Source: DATJMJ01 sp035503915 (GTDB lineage: Bacteria > Actinomycetota > Acidimicrobiia > Acidimicrobiales > Palsa-688). Taken from it: DNA of 64,000 bases. Position numbers and translations under genes: made by a program. Location: assembly GCA_035503915.1 (NCBI GenBank), contig DATJSU010000054.1, positions 124,001 to 188,000 of the forward strand, written 5' to 3'. Below, piece by piece: positions 1-9,393 of the stretch. The notes under the pieces are model-generated. The model made no database searches, was not told the origin of the DNA, and saw only the letters and a list, made by a program, of their open reading frames with translations. Numbering within the stretch: the first letter of the stretch is position 1; each line of letters begins with the position of its first letter.

Positions 1-2
1 CA

Positions 3-662
3 GCGCTGGCAGGCTTCGGCAGCATCGGTTTTGCGGGCATGTACGCCAGCCGGGCCGCCCACTGGCAGGAGCTGGAAGAGCCAGTCGCGGCGCGGCCAGG
101 CACTGAGAGCACGGGCCTCAGTAACCCTGGGCCCGCCAAAGCGGTCACTGGCGGCCCTGTCGCTGGCGACTCGGGCGCTGGGGAGCCCGCCCCAGGCGAG
201 CTGCCGGGGTCGGTGCCTAGCGCGATCGCGCCCGGGCCAACGGCTCACGCGAGCGTCCTTGCGGGGGAGCACGAGATAGCAGGGCCTGACCCTGAACTGG
301 AAGAGCTGACACGGTACTTCGAGCGACCGGCGAGGTTCTGGAAGGCAATCTTGCTCGTACCAGTTTTTGGTGTGCTGGCGCTTTGGGTGCAGCCCCACAC
401 AAACGGCCTGGACCAGGCTTGGTCATTGGGTGCCCTCCTTATATGGGTGATCGCGACGCTCGTCGTAGTGGGCTTGGTGGCTCCATCGCTCAAGGAGATG
501 AGGCCCTTGCTTGTCTTGGCGGCCGACGATGCGCGGGGCGGAGTGGCGGACATAGCGCGCCGCGCCCGGCTTGCTCGCGCTGGGACTTTAGCGAGCCGCG
601 GGGCGGCTATTTGCGACGTTCTCTTCTTTGTCGCTACCGCCCTCATGATCTGGCGCCCTTAG
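3..662 (+). CDS. Integral membrane protein, DUF2269-like (5' end outside window)
   Basis: The reading frame is already open at base 3 and codes a hydrophobic, glycine-rich stretch before the first ATG at 39, so the gene starts upstream. About 85 residues of Ala/Gly/Pro-rich, probably disordered sequence follow, then a membrane domain with segments around FWKAILLVPVFGVLALW, LLIWVIATLVVVGLVAP and VLFFVATALMIW, the last ending at the stop codon. The arrangement of short helices with a Trp-containing loop resembles DUF2269-type predicted membrane proteins, but this is a weak resemblance. Function unknown. The next gene has its own promoter, so this is probably the last gene of an upstream unit. 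Confidence 0.6.
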   Translation, partial: ALAGFGSIGFAGMYASRAAHWQELEEPVAARPGTESTGLSNPGPAKAVTGGPVAGDSGAGEPAPGELPGSVPSAIAPGPTAHASVLAGEHEIAGPDPELEELTRYFERPARFWKAILLVPVFGVLALWVQPHTNGLDQAWSLGALLIWVIATLVVVGLVAPSLKEMRPLLVLAADDARGGVADIARRARLARAGTLASRGAAICDVLFFVATALMIWRP

Positions 663-714
663 TTGGACGGTAAAATATCTGTTACCAGAGTAATTATCAG
701 CGACCATTCATCTC

Positions 715-742
715 TTGGTTTTGGAAAAGCAAACTGTATAAT
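715..742 (+). promoter_or_regulatory. Promoter of the E1 gene
   Basis: A perfect TATAAT lies at 737-742 and a weak -35 match (TTGGTT, 715-720) sits 16 bases upstream, in an AT-rich pocket of an otherwise GC-rich region. The -10 ends 7 bases before the ATG at 750, so the transcript should begin at or next to the start codon, i.e. be leaderless. Confidence 0.7.
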
Positions 743-749
743 CCATTAG

Positions 750-2930
750 ATGGTAGGGGTTTGGCACTCCGGCACCGGCGTGGCGGAGCTGTCCCCCGCA
801 GTCCTTGAGGTTGGCCCCACGCAACCGGCCCAAGCTCCCAACGCTTCTCGCGCCTATTGCCGGGGTGTGCCGGTGGAGGAAGCCGTCGCTGATTACCGTC
901 TGGCCCTCGTGTCGAGGTTCTTGGACGACCGAGAAATTACGCTGCAAAAGCAGAGCCGGGCATTTTTCCACATCTCGAGCGCCGGCCACGAGGCGCTGTG
1001 CCTTGGCTTGGCGCATTCGCTTCGACCAGCGTATGATTGGTTTTTCCCGTATTACCGAGACCGGGCCCTTGTGCTGGCGCTTGGGGTTAGCCCTACCGAC
1101 CTGTTGCTCCAGAGCGTGGGCGCGATCACAGACCCCGCGTCAGGAGGGCGACAAATGCCCTCGCATTTTGGCGCCAGGCACCTCAACATCGTCACGCAAT
1201 CGAGCCCCACAGGGTCTCAGTGCCTGCCGGCTGTCGGTTGCGCGGAAGCAGGGCGGTACATCTTTGCGCACGCGGGCGCAGACATGCGAGGCTGTGAGGC
1301 AAGGCAAGACGAGCTCACCTACGTTTCGCTCGGCGAGGGCGCAACGTCTGAGGGGGAGTTCTGGGAAAGCCTGAACACCGCATGTTCATTGCGCTTGCCC
1401 GTGCTGTACGTGGTCGCAGACAACGGGTACGCGATCTCAGTCCCGGTGCGTCAACAAGCTCCAGCCCCGGTCTCCGAGCTGGTAAAAGGCTTTCCCGGTC
1501 TGGCAGTCCACGGCATGGACGGGCGGGACTACTTCGAGGTGAGGCACAAGGCGCCGGGGGTCATCGGATCCGTCAGGCGAGGGGAGGGGCCCGCTCTCAT
1601 CCATGCAACTGTTACAAGGCCTTACTCCCATTCCTCCGCAGACACTCAGGCGAAGTACAGGCCCCAACAAGAGCTGGAGGACGAGTCCTGGTACGACCCC
1701 ATTGCCGTAATGGAGCGCTCGTTGCTGGATGCGAGCGCGATTACGCCAGATGAGGTAACGGCTCTTCGCGAGGAGGCTCACGCGCTCGTTGCCAAGGCTG
1801 CCAAAGCCGCTCTTAGTGCCCCCCGGCCCCTGCCCGCAAGCGTTACGGACCATGTCCTAGATTTGCCGCAAGTCCAGGACGGCGAAAACAATGGGCAGGA
1901 GACGTCCGCCGCAGGCGCACCCGTCGTCGCCCTGGGCGAAGCCATACGGCTCACCCTTCACGAAGCTATGGCAAAAGACACGCGGGTGCGCGTGTTCGGT
2001 GAAGACGTTGCCGACGCCCCACCCGAGCTGCTCGGCCAGCTCGAGGGCAAGGGAGGCGTTTTTGGGACGACGTTTGGGTTGCAGCGCGCGTTTGGCGACG
2101 ACCGCTGCTACAACACCCCTCTCGCCGAGGCCAATATCGTCGGGCGCGCCGTTGGGCAGGCAGTGAGGGGCCTGCGCCCGGTGCCCGAGATCCAGTTCTT
2201 CGATTACATCTGGACGGCGATGCAACAGATCAAGAGCGAAGCGGCCACCGTTCGGTGGCGATCATCGGGAGCCTGGCACTGCCCGATGGTGCTGCGGGTA
2301 CCGATCGGCGGCTACCTTGCAGGCGGCGCAATTTGGCATTCGCAGTCGGGAGTTTCGATCTTTGCCCACGTGCCGGGTTTGATCATCGTAATGCCTTCCC
2401 GAGCTGTTGACGCCGTGGGGCTCCTGCGCACCGCGCTCGAGGCCGAGGACCCGGTGCTTTTTTTGGAGCACAAGCACCTCCTCCGTCAGCGCTATACCGA
2501 AAGCGCCTTCCCCGAGGAGAGTTTTCGCATCCCCTTCGGAAAGGGCCGCATCGCTCGGAAAGGCGGCGACCTCACAATTGTCACTTATGGTGCCACCGTG
2601 CGACGCTCAATAGAGGCGGTCGCACGCTGCGGCGCCGACATCGAGGTTGTCGACCTGCGCTCGATCATGCCTTGGGACAAAGAGCTTGTTGCTGAGTCGG
2701 CCGGACGCACGGGTAAGGTCCTCGTAGTTTCTGAGGACAACCTCACCTGCGGGTTTGGTGCTGAGGTGGCGGCGTGGGTGGGAGAGCACTGCTTCCAGGA
2801 CCTTGACCTGCCAGTGTGCCGGGTGGGGTCGGCCGACGCTCACGTGGGGTACGAGCCGACCCTCGAGCGAGCAACGCTCCCGCAGGCGGAGGACATCGAG
2901 GGCGCCTGCGCCCGCATGCTGGCCTCCTGA
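750..2930 (+). CDS. 2-oxoacid dehydrogenase E1 component, fused alpha and beta subunits
   Basis: A 726-residue thiamine-diphosphate enzyme that decarboxylates a 2-oxoacid and passes the acyl group to lipoyl-E2. Residues about 45-360 are the alpha part, with the cofactor motif GEGATSEG near residue 195 and ADNGYAISVP near 223; most family members have GDG, so the Asp-to-Glu change is notable. Residues about 390-726 are the beta part, with VFGEDVA, FGTTFGLQ and HSQSG near 529. Elsewhere alpha and beta are usually two genes; fused forms occur in Actinobacteria and Bacteroidetes. No E2 or E3 is adjacent, but lpd, E2 and lipBA lie 16 kb downstream. The ATG at 750 is supported by the -10 seven bases upstream. 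The substrate (branched-chain, pyruvate or other) cannot be decided from sequence. Confidence 0.88.
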   Translation: MVGVWHSGTGVAELSPAVLEVGPTQPAQAPNASRAYCRGVPVEEAVADYRLALVSRFLDDREITLQKQSRAFFHISSAGHEALCLGLAHSLRPAYDWFFPYYRDRALVLALGVSPTDLLLQSVGAITDPASGGRQMPSHFGARHLNIVTQSSPTGSQCLPAVGCAEAGRYIFAHAGADMRGCEARQDELTYVSLGEGATSEGEFWESLNTACSLRLPVLYVVADNGYAISVPVRQQAPAPVSELVKGFPGLAVHGMDGRDYFEVRHKAPGVIGSVRRGEGPALIHATVTRPYSHSSADTQAKYRPQQELEDESWYDPIAVMERSLLDASAITPDEVTALREEAHALVAKAAKAALSAPRPLPASVTDHVLDLPQVQDGENNGQETSAAGAPVVALGEAIRLTLHEAMAKDTRVRVFGEDVADAPPELLGQLEGKGGVFGTTFGLQRAFGDDRCYNTPLAEANIVGRAVGQAVRGLRPVPEIQFFDYIWTAMQQIKSEAATVRWRSSGAWHCPMVLRVPIGGYLAGGAIWHSQSGVSIFAHVPGLIIVMPSRAVDAVGLLRTALEAEDPVLFLEHKHLLRQRYTESAFPEESFRIPFGKGRIARKGGDLTIVTYGATVRRSIEAVARCGADIEVVDLRSIMPWDKELVAESAGRTGKVLVVSEDNLTCGFGAEVAAWVGEHCFQDLDLPVCRVGSADAHVGYEPTLERATLPQAEDIEGACARMLAS

Positions 2931-3021
2931 GGGCGCCAGGCGCGACCCGGGCTTGGGGGCGGCGCGGGCGAGCCGCGCGGCAACGTGGCTCCGCGGATGA
3001 GCCGGTAGAGTTATAAAAGGG

Positions 3022-5229
3022 ATGGTACGCACCACGCGCCTGTTGCTGCGCCTGGTTACTGCCGTGTTGTTGGCCGGGGTGACGTTGGCGGCGACCCTCG
3101 TCGGCGTCGCGCTCTCAGCGGACCAGCTTGTCCACAAGGCAGCAACGGCTACGGAGGTGAAATTACCGAGCCTGCAGACTGAGGCCGAGGTCCCTTCGGT
3201 CATATACGCCGCCAATGGCCAAGTGCTCGCGACGCTCCGCTCGTCCTTCAACCGCCAGCCCGTCGACCTGAACGAGGTCTCGCCGCTCCTGGTGAACGCG
3301 GTCCTCGACACAGAAGACCACGGTTTTTGGGTTCATGGTGGCTTGGACGTCGAGTCCACTTTGCGTGCCCTGTTCGCGGACGTGAGCGCGGGTTCGCTTG
3401 TCCAGGGTGGTTCGACCATCACCCAACAGCTCGTCAAAGATACTTACCTGACGGACGAAAAGACGCTCAGCCGGAAAGTCAGAGAGGCTGTACTGTCCGA
3501 AAGGCTCGAGGAAAAGTACACCAAAGCTGAGATCCTTACGGCCTACTTGAACACCGTCTACCTCGGGAACGGGGCGTACGGCGTTCAGGCGGCAGCGAGA
3601 GAGTACTTTAATGAAAACGCCAGCCAGCTCACCCTGCCACAGGCGGCCCTCTTGGCGGGCCTCATCCAGGCGCCCAGCGGTTACGACCCTCTTGTCAACC
3701 CTCAAGGTGCGCGTGAACGGCGCAGCGAGGTGCTGGCCCGGATGGCGCATTACGGCTCGGTGACAGCAGCGCAAGAGGCGGCCGCCGACGCAGCCCCCCT
3801 CCCAACCCAAGTGCACGACGCTCCTGGTATTTCTTATACGACGTACGGTTATTACGTGACTCAGGTCGTTAGCGAGCTGCTCGACAACCCGGCGCTCGGC
3901 GCTACCCCGGACGAACGCGAAACCGCATTGTTCGAGGGAGGCCTCAAGATCTACACCAACGAGGATCCCCCTCTCCAGGCATATGCGACAAGAGTTGCAA
4001 CAAACGACATTGCCGCAGCCGGGCTGTCCGATGTCGTGGGCGCATTTGCCGTCATCGACCCACAAACAGGCGACGTCGAGGCGTTGGTCGGTGGCCCGGG
4101 GGGAGCCGCTAGTGAATTTGACGACGCGACCCAAGGCATGCGCCAACCGGGCTCGGGTTTCAAGCTCTTCACTCTCATCGGCGCGCTCGAAGAGGGTTAC
4201 AACGTCTACGACTCGATCCTGGCTGCTTCTCCGTGCGCGATCAATTTCCCAGGCGTGCCGGATAGTAATGGGTACAACCTCGAGCACCCTCTCAACAACG
4301 ACCCGGGCGACCCCAACGGGATCGTAAATTTGATAGAGGCGACAGCGCTTTCGATCAACTGCGCTTATCTCCGCCTTGCGCACGAGGTAGGGCTCGCAAA
4401 GGTGATCGCGGTCGCCCGCAGCATGGGCCTCTCCGACTCGACGCTCAACCCTTCCAACCCGTCCCTCGTGATCGGCACAGAGGCAGTGCACCCGATCGAG
4501 ATGGCGGCCGCCTACGCGACTGTCGCCGACGGAGGCATCTACCATGCCCCGGTTTTCGTGAGAAAAATCGTGGACCAAACAGGTGGGGTCATCTACAATG
4601 GCGAGAAACCCGGCAAGCGCGTCTTTTCCCCCCTTGTCGCGGCAGAGGCGGTACTTGCGTTGCGCGCGACGGTGCAATGGGGCACCGGCACCGCCGCTAA
4701 CCTTCCCAATGTCGAAGCCGCTGGTAAGACGGGCACTACGTCCAACAGCGTGGATGCCTGGTTCAACGGGATAACACCGTCGTTGGTCGCCTCTGTTTGG
4801 ATCGGCAACCCCCGGGGTGAAGTCCCGATGTACGTCGATGGCGCTGAGGTTTTTGGCGCGGGGGCGCCGACGCAGATCTGGCATGACGTCATGACCTACG
4901 CCCTCGACAGCACAACCTACGAGTCGTTTGCAAGCCCGGACATGACGTTGACGCCGCCCATCCGCTATATCGACTCGCCTGCGCTCGCCCGCGATGACCT
5001 CATCTGGCACGGCTACGTGCCTCCGTCGACGACCACGACAACCGTGCCACGAAAGGCGAAGACCTCAGGCCAAAAGCCTAATGGCGGGACGAGCAATGTG
5101 ACCACCACGCCGACGACAGTGGGGGTGCCTCGCCGGATCACACCGGGGGCGGTGCTGCTCCCGGGCGGTGCCGTGCACCCAGGTATGGCGGCACAAAGCG
5201 GTCCGGTTGCCGGGCCAATGGGCAGATGA
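3022..5229 (+). CDS. Class A penicillin-binding protein (glycosyltransferase/transpeptidase)
   Basis: Bifunctional peptidoglycan synthase of 735 residues acting outside the membrane: it polymerises lipid II and cross-links the peptides. Residues 6-30 form the membrane anchor. The GT51 glycosyltransferase domain (about 50-235) has EDHGFWVHGG, GGSTITQQLVKD and LNTVYLGNGAYGVQ. The transpeptidase domain (about 340-620) has all three serine-acyltransferase motifs: SGFK (Ser378, Lys381), SIN (Ser444) and KTGTT (Lys569). The C-terminal 80 residues are a Pro/Thr/Gly-rich tail typical of actinobacterial PBP1. A TAGAGT at 3006-3011 is a possible -10. The stop overlaps the next start (ATGA), indicating translational coupling. 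Confidence 0.95.
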   Translation: MVRTTRLLLRLVTAVLLAGVTLAATLVGVALSADQLVHKAATATEVKLPSLQTEAEVPSVIYAANGQVLATLRSSFNRQPVDLNEVSPLLVNAVLDTEDHGFWVHGGLDVESTLRALFADVSAGSLVQGGSTITQQLVKDTYLTDEKTLSRKVREAVLSERLEEKYTKAEILTAYLNTVYLGNGAYGVQAAAREYFNENASQLTLPQAALLAGLIQAPSGYDPLVNPQGARERRSEVLARMAHYGSVTAAQEAAADAAPLPTQVHDAPGISYTTYGYYVTQVVSELLDNPALGATPDERETALFEGGLKIYTNEDPPLQAYATRVATNDIAAAGLSDVVGAFAVIDPQTGDVEALVGGPGGAASEFDDATQGMRQPGSGFKLFTLIGALEEGYNVYDSILAASPCAINFPGVPDSNGYNLEHPLNNDPGDPNGIVNLIEATALSINCAYLRLAHEVGLAKVIAVARSMGLSDSTLNPSNPSLVIGTEAVHPIEMAAAYATVADGGIYHAPVFVRKIVDQTGGVIYNGEKPGKRVFSPLVAAEAVLALRATVQWGTGTAANLPNVEAAGKTGTTSNSVDAWFNGITPSLVASVWIGNPRGEVPMYVDGAEVFGAGAPTQIWHDVMTYALDSTTYESFASPDMTLTPPIRYIDSPALARDDLIWHGYVPPSTTTTTVPRKAKTSGQKPNGGTSNVTTTPTTVGVPRRITPGAVLLPGGAVHPGMAAQSGPVAGPMGR

Positions 5230-5957
5230 GCACGGTACCTGAGCTGGCAGCCTTGCTGGCCCTCCAGGACCTGGATAGCAGGATCGACGGGGAGCGCTAC
5301 CGCAAGGCTCATCTGCCCGAGCGCGCCGAACTGGCCGAAGTGCAAGCTCTCATTGCCCAGGCAGAGGCAGCGCGCGTAGGAGTGGGGGCGTCGCTCGGGG
5401 AAATTGCGACGCGGCAGCAAATGGCAGAGAGCGAGCTAAAAGCGACCGAGGACCGAATAGCGCAAGTTAATGCCCGCCTGTACGGTGGTACGGTAACGGC
5501 GTCGCGCGAACTGCAAGCGATGGCAGGCGACGTCGAGGGGCTGCGCAAGCGCGCGTCGGAGCTGGCAGACCGGGTGCTGGAGCTAATGGTCGAGCGCGAG
5601 CCACTGGACGCGGCTGTCAAACAGGTCGAGGAGTCCCTCGCATCGCTCGGTTCGCGAAGCGAAGAGGTGAGCGTACGTTTGGCTCGGGTGGAAACCGAAG
5701 TCGATTCGGGGCTGTCAGAACTCTTGCCGCAGCGAAAGGCCGCGGCGGAGGAGCTCCCAGCCCAACTGTTGAGCAGTTACGAGCGTCTCCGGGCCAAGCT
5801 CGGCGGGGTAGCCGTGTCTCGCTTGACAGGGGGGCGCTGCGACGGGTGCCATCTTTCCGTCCCCGCTGTCGAGCTCGACCGCATCCGCCATGAGCCCCGC
5901 GGGACGCTCGAGTACTGCGACCAGTGCGGTCGGATCCTGGTGTACTCGGGCAACTGA
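5226..5957 (+). CDS. DUF164 coiled-coil protein with C-terminal zinc ribbon
   Basis: 243 residues. Residues about 10-190 are a long, charged helical hairpin predicted to be coiled coil. The C-terminus carries a CxxC pair (CDGCHLSVP) and a second pair (YCDQCGRIL), the zf-RING_7/C4 zinc ribbon that ends this family. Members are widespread in Actinobacteria, often near nif3-like and RNase H genes; the biochemical role is not established. The ATG overlaps the PBP stop codon by four bases, so the two are co-translated. An N-terminal LLALQDLDSRID is characteristic of the family. Confidence 0.85.
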   Translation: MSTVPELAALLALQDLDSRIDGERYRKAHLPERAELAEVQALIAQAEAARVGVGASLGEIATRQQMAESELKATEDRIAQVNARLYGGTVTASRELQAMAGDVEGLRKRASELADRVLELMVEREPLDAAVKQVEESLASLGSRSEEVSVRLARVETEVDSGLSELLPQRKAAAEELPAQLLSSYERLRAKLGGVAVSRLTGGRCDGCHLSVPAVELDRIRHEPRGTLEYCDQCGRILVYSGN

Positions 5958-5965
5958 GCTTGGCA

Positions 5966-6883
5966 ATGGGCGCACCGGCGGGCGGGAGAGTGCTTGTCGG
6001 GACCTGTTCATGGACGGACCCGACACTTGTGAAGGAGACCAACTGGTACCCAAAACGCAGTATGGACGCCGGCGAGCGTTTGCGGTATTACGCGAGCAAA
6101 TTTCCGCTCGTAGAAGCCGACTCTACCTATTACCGCCCGCTCAACCCCGAGCTCGCGCGCTCATGGGCAGAGCGAGCCCCGGAGGGGTTCTCCTTCGACA
6201 TCAAAGCGTACGGGCTCCTGACCGGCCATCCCGTCGAGCCAGTGACGCTCTGGCCGGACATCAAGGACCTTCTTGATGAGGAGGCAAGAGGCAAAAGGCG
6301 CGTGTACCCGCACCATTTACCGGCGGAAGCGGTCGAAGAAGCATGGGCGCGGTTCATGGCCGCGCTTTCGCCACTTCAAAGATCAGGCCATTTGGGCGGG
6401 GTCCTCCTCCAGTACCCACCTTGGTTTGTCCCAAAGCGGGCTAACCGTGACGAGCTTGCCCGTCTCCCCGAGCGGTTGGGTGACATCCCGGGGCTTGTCG
6501 AGTTCCGTTCAGCCAAGTGGCTCTCGGACGACGACCGGGACAAGACCCTCGGGCTGTTGCGGTGCCTTGGTTTGGTTTTTGTCGTTGTTGACGCGCCCGG
6601 TGTCTCTGGGCTCCCGACGCTGCTGGAAGTGACCAGGGACGACCTGGCAGTCGTGCGTTTCCACGGGCGAGCTGATGCAACTTGGGACGCGAAAAACGTA
6701 ACTGCCGCCGAGCGCTTCCGCTACCTCTACAGCGATGCGGAGCTCGCCGAGTGGGTGCCACGGGCCAAGCACCTTGCGGAGCGGGCCTCTCGAGTTCAGC
6801 TGCTCATGAACAACTGTTACCAGGACTACGGCGTCCGCAACGCTGCTCAGCTGGCCGAGTACTTGAGCCAGCTGGAGGAATAG
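5966..6883 (+). CDS. DUF72 (YecE-like) protein
   Basis: 305 residues from the ATG at 5966, eight bases after the previous stop; an in-frame upstream extension to 5924 would overlap the DUF164 gene and is unlikely. N-terminal VLVGTCSWTDPTLV and LRYYASKFPLVEADSTYYRP, FSFDIKAYGLLTGHPV, LLQYPPWF and the closing LLMNNCYQDYGVRNAAQL are the hallmarks of the DUF72 TIM-barrel family. No reaction has been proven for the family. It is probably transcribed with the PBP and DUF164 genes. The closing NNCYQDYGVRNA matches the family's conserved end. Confidence 0.88.
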   Translation: MGAPAGGRVLVGTCSWTDPTLVKETNWYPKRSMDAGERLRYYASKFPLVEADSTYYRPLNPELARSWAERAPEGFSFDIKAYGLLTGHPVEPVTLWPDIKDLLDEEARGKRRVYPHHLPAEAVEEAWARFMAALSPLQRSGHLGGVLLQYPPWFVPKRANRDELARLPERLGDIPGLVEFRSAKWLSDDDRDKTLGLLRCLGLVFVVVDAPGVSGLPTLLEVTRDDLAVVRFHGRADATWDAKNVTAAERFRYLYSDAELAEWVPRAKHLAERASRVQLLMNNCYQDYGVRNAAQLAEYLSQLEE

Positions 6884-7064
6884 GCCCAGGTGCCTCGCTG
6901 CTTGATCGTCCACCAAGCGCCGCAGCGCACCCGGGTGGATGAGAGCATATATCGCACCTCATGGCAGTCAGGGCCCAGCGGTGCCCTGGTCCAAAGAGAC
7001 CGGCGGCGACCCGCCCCTCGACCAAGCTTTGGCACAACGTCGCAGTCTGGGAGAAAACGGCGTA

Positions 7065-9392
7065 TCAGATCGAGGGGTCGAGCACCCGGGCAGTTGCCCG
7101 CCTGCCGGGCTTTTTCTGTACCTCGATAGCGCTTGGCAACTGGTCCTTGATGTCGTTGGAGTGGGTAACAACGAGGATCTGGCGGAAACGCCCGCGCAGC
7201 CGTTCGAGCGCGAGCAACATCCTTGCCTTGCGCTCCTCGTCGAGGGGCCCGAAGATTTCGTCGAGGACCAAAAGGCCAACGCTGCCCCCGGACTGAAACC
7301 GCACGTGCTCGCTGATCGCCACCCGGAGGGCGAGGTTGGCAAGGTCAACCTCGGATCCAGAAAAGCGCGCCAGGTCATAGGAGGTACCGCCGTCCGAGAT
7401 CCGCAGCCCGTAGCTTTCGGGGTCGACTTCCAGCCGGTCGTACTCGCTGTCGGTCAGCTCGTCGAACAACGACGCCGCCTGCACTGCAAGGCGCGGGCCT
7501 ACCGAGGCCACGACGCTGTTGCGGAAAGCATTGAGGAGCGTAGCTGTCCTGCTCAGGTGAACCGATGCGGACTCGAGATCTGCCAGGCGGGAATGTTGTT
7601 CGCGAGCTTGCGCAAGCTGCTTGGCCGCTGCGGCTGCCTCCGCACGGGCTTTGACTGCACTGAGCAGTGCTGCGCGAGCGCGGGCACCACCTTGCTCGGC
7701 AGCTTGCGCCGCGTCGGACTGGGCCGCCTTCGCGAGCGCGAGCCCGGCGGCGTCAAAGCCGATGTCTTTGACCTTGCTGCGCAGGGAATTGACCATCGAA
7801 CTTGAGGCATCGATGCGTTGTTCCGCGCGCCGGAGAGCGGCTTCGGCGTCAGCACGGCGCTCGAGGCGCCCGGAAAGGCGGCCGACCTCGTCATGCGCCG
7901 CCCGCACCGACGCGAGGTCGTCAGAAATCACTTGCCCGGCGCCGTCGAGTTGGGCCAGGCGCGGCTCGTCCCCGAGCGAGGCGGCGAGATCGGGCGCAAC
8001 CTCGCTCAGTTGGGCAACGCCTTGTGTGACCCGCTCAAGTGCCGAGGAACGCTTGGCAGCTAAGTGGTCCCATTGAGCCCGCGCATTGCGTGCGCGTTTA
8101 GCTTCAGCCTCGGCGCTCTCCAGCTCGTCGAGCGACGCCTGCGCTTCGGATGACGCCTTCTTGAGCGCTGCCTCGGCTCTGGCAAGATTTTGCTGCGCAG
8201 CCTTTAGTTCTTCGGCACGGTGTGCCTGCACCTCCCCAAACGCGGCGCCCAGGGCTTGCCCACAGAGCGGGCATTCCTCATCGGCCGAAAGCCCCGAAGA
8301 ACGCTCGTGAGCGAGGCGCGCCCGCTCGAGCTCCCCTACGGCCGCCTCTCGGAGAGCTTCGGCCGAACCGAGTGCCGCCTTGGACTTCATCGCGTGCTTG
8401 GAGGCCGCAGCGAGGAAGTTTTCGTCCACAGGCGGCGGAGGCTGCTGCTCGGGGAGCTTAGCGAGCTCCTTGGCGGCAGCCATGAGCGTGCTCATTGCCT
8501 GGTCCGAAAGTTGTACGCCTGCCAGGCGTGCCGCCTGGGGGCGGAGATCAAGCAGACGTCCTTCAGCCTCGGCGAGAGCTGCGAGCTCGACCCGCAAGTT
8601 GGCGGCCTCAGCGGAGACAGCATCGAGCTCGGCTCGCGCTGCCTTGCCCTCCATGACGAGGCGCTCATGCTCCTGGCGAACGAGGTCAAGCGCTGAAAAG
8701 GCCTCCTCGGCCCGGTGCAACCTTCCCAGCGCCGCCGCCGCGGCGACCTCCTCGTCGGCGGCTGTGGTCTCGGCTGCGGCCGCCGCGGCCTCGGAATCGG
8801 CCGCGCCCAACTTGGCCTCTTCGAGGTCGGGGAGCATCTCCCGCAGGCGGTTGTACTGCTGAGCCGTTTCTCGTGCGTCTGCTCTCGCAGCGTCGCGGGC
8901 ATCGTCGAGGGGCGTGACACCAAGCAGGCTGAGCACAAGCGTGCGCCGGTCGCCTGGGCTTTGGCTCGAAAAAGCTGACAACTGTTTTTGTTCTGCAAAA
9001 ACCGAGGCCCTGAAGGCCGAGTCGTCCATGCCGAGCACTGAATGCACATAGCGGCTCGTGTCCCTCGCCCCCTGCGCTACCGCTTGGCCATCGCAGTGGG
9101 CCTCGGCTTTGACCGTTGAGCTGACGCCAGAAATCGTCCGCCTCACAAGATAGATGTGGCCCTCTTGCTCGAAGCTGACTTCGGCGACACACTCGCCCCG
9201 AGACCCTGACGTAGGGATCTCTTCTTTTGGTGTCCGCGCACGGCCCCACAATGCCCAGAGGACCGACTCGAGGAGCGTGGACTTGCCGGCGCCGTTTGGC
9301 CCGTACACACCGACTAGGCCCGGAGGCAGGAAGAGCTCGAGCTCTTGCTCGAACACGCGGTAATTGCGTAGGTAGACGCGGTCGATCAGCAC
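7065..9392 (-). CDS. sbcC: Exonuclease subunit SbcC (Rad50-type SMC ATPase)
   Basis: 775 residues. SbcC is the ATP-driven clamp of the SbcCD nuclease, which opens hairpins and blocked DNA ends. The N-terminal ATPase half has the Walker A GPNGAGKS at 31-38. Two long Ala/Glu/Arg-rich coiled-coil arms flank the zinc hook CPLC (Cys374, Cys377), where two molecules dimerise. The C-terminal half has a signature-like FSGSEVDLANLALR (Gly-Ser-Glu in place of the usual Gly-Gly-Glu) and Walker B GLLVLDEIFGPLDEE. Start is GTG at 9392, one base after the sbcD stop, so the two are translationally coupled. Shorter than E. coli SbcC (about 1,050 residues), mostly in the coiled coil. Confidence 0.95.
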   Translation of the reverse strand: MLIDRVYLRNYRVFEQELELFLPPGLVGVYGPNGAGKSTLLESVLWALWGRARTPKEEIPTSGSRGECVAEVSFEQEGHIYLVRRTISGVSSTVKAEAHCDGQAVAQGARDTSRYVHSVLGMDDSAFRASVFAEQKQLSAFSSQSPGDRRTLVLSLLGVTPLDDARDAARADARETAQQYNRLREMLPDLEEAKLGAADSEAAAAAAETTAADEEVAAAAALGRLHRAEEAFSALDLVRQEHERLVMEGKAARAELDAVSAEAANLRVELAALAEAEGRLLDLRPQAARLAGVQLSDQAMSTLMAAAKELAKLPEQQPPPPVDENFLAAASKHAMKSKAALGSAEALREAAVGELERARLAHERSSGLSADEECPLCGQALGAAFGEVQAHRAEELKAAQQNLARAEAALKKASSEAQASLDELESAEAEAKRARNARAQWDHLAAKRSSALERVTQGVAQLSEVAPDLAASLGDEPRLAQLDGAGQVISDDLASVRAAHDEVGRLSGRLERRADAEAALRRAEQRIDASSSMVNSLRSKVKDIGFDAAGLALAKAAQSDAAQAAEQGGARARAALLSAVKARAEAAAAAKQLAQAREQHSRLADLESASVHLSRTATLLNAFRNSVVASVGPRLAVQAASLFDELTDSEYDRLEVDPESYGLRISDGGTSYDLARFSGSEVDLANLALRVAISEHVRFQSGGSVGLLVLDEIFGPLDEERKARMLLALERLRGRFRQILVVTHSNDIKDQLPSAIEVQKKPGRRATARVLDPSI

Positions 9393-9393
9393 C

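Noticed and set aside
3163..5010. 615-codon frame antisense to the PBP gene
   Set aside because: A shadow caused by high GC; no motif, and the PBP frame has all catalytic motifs.
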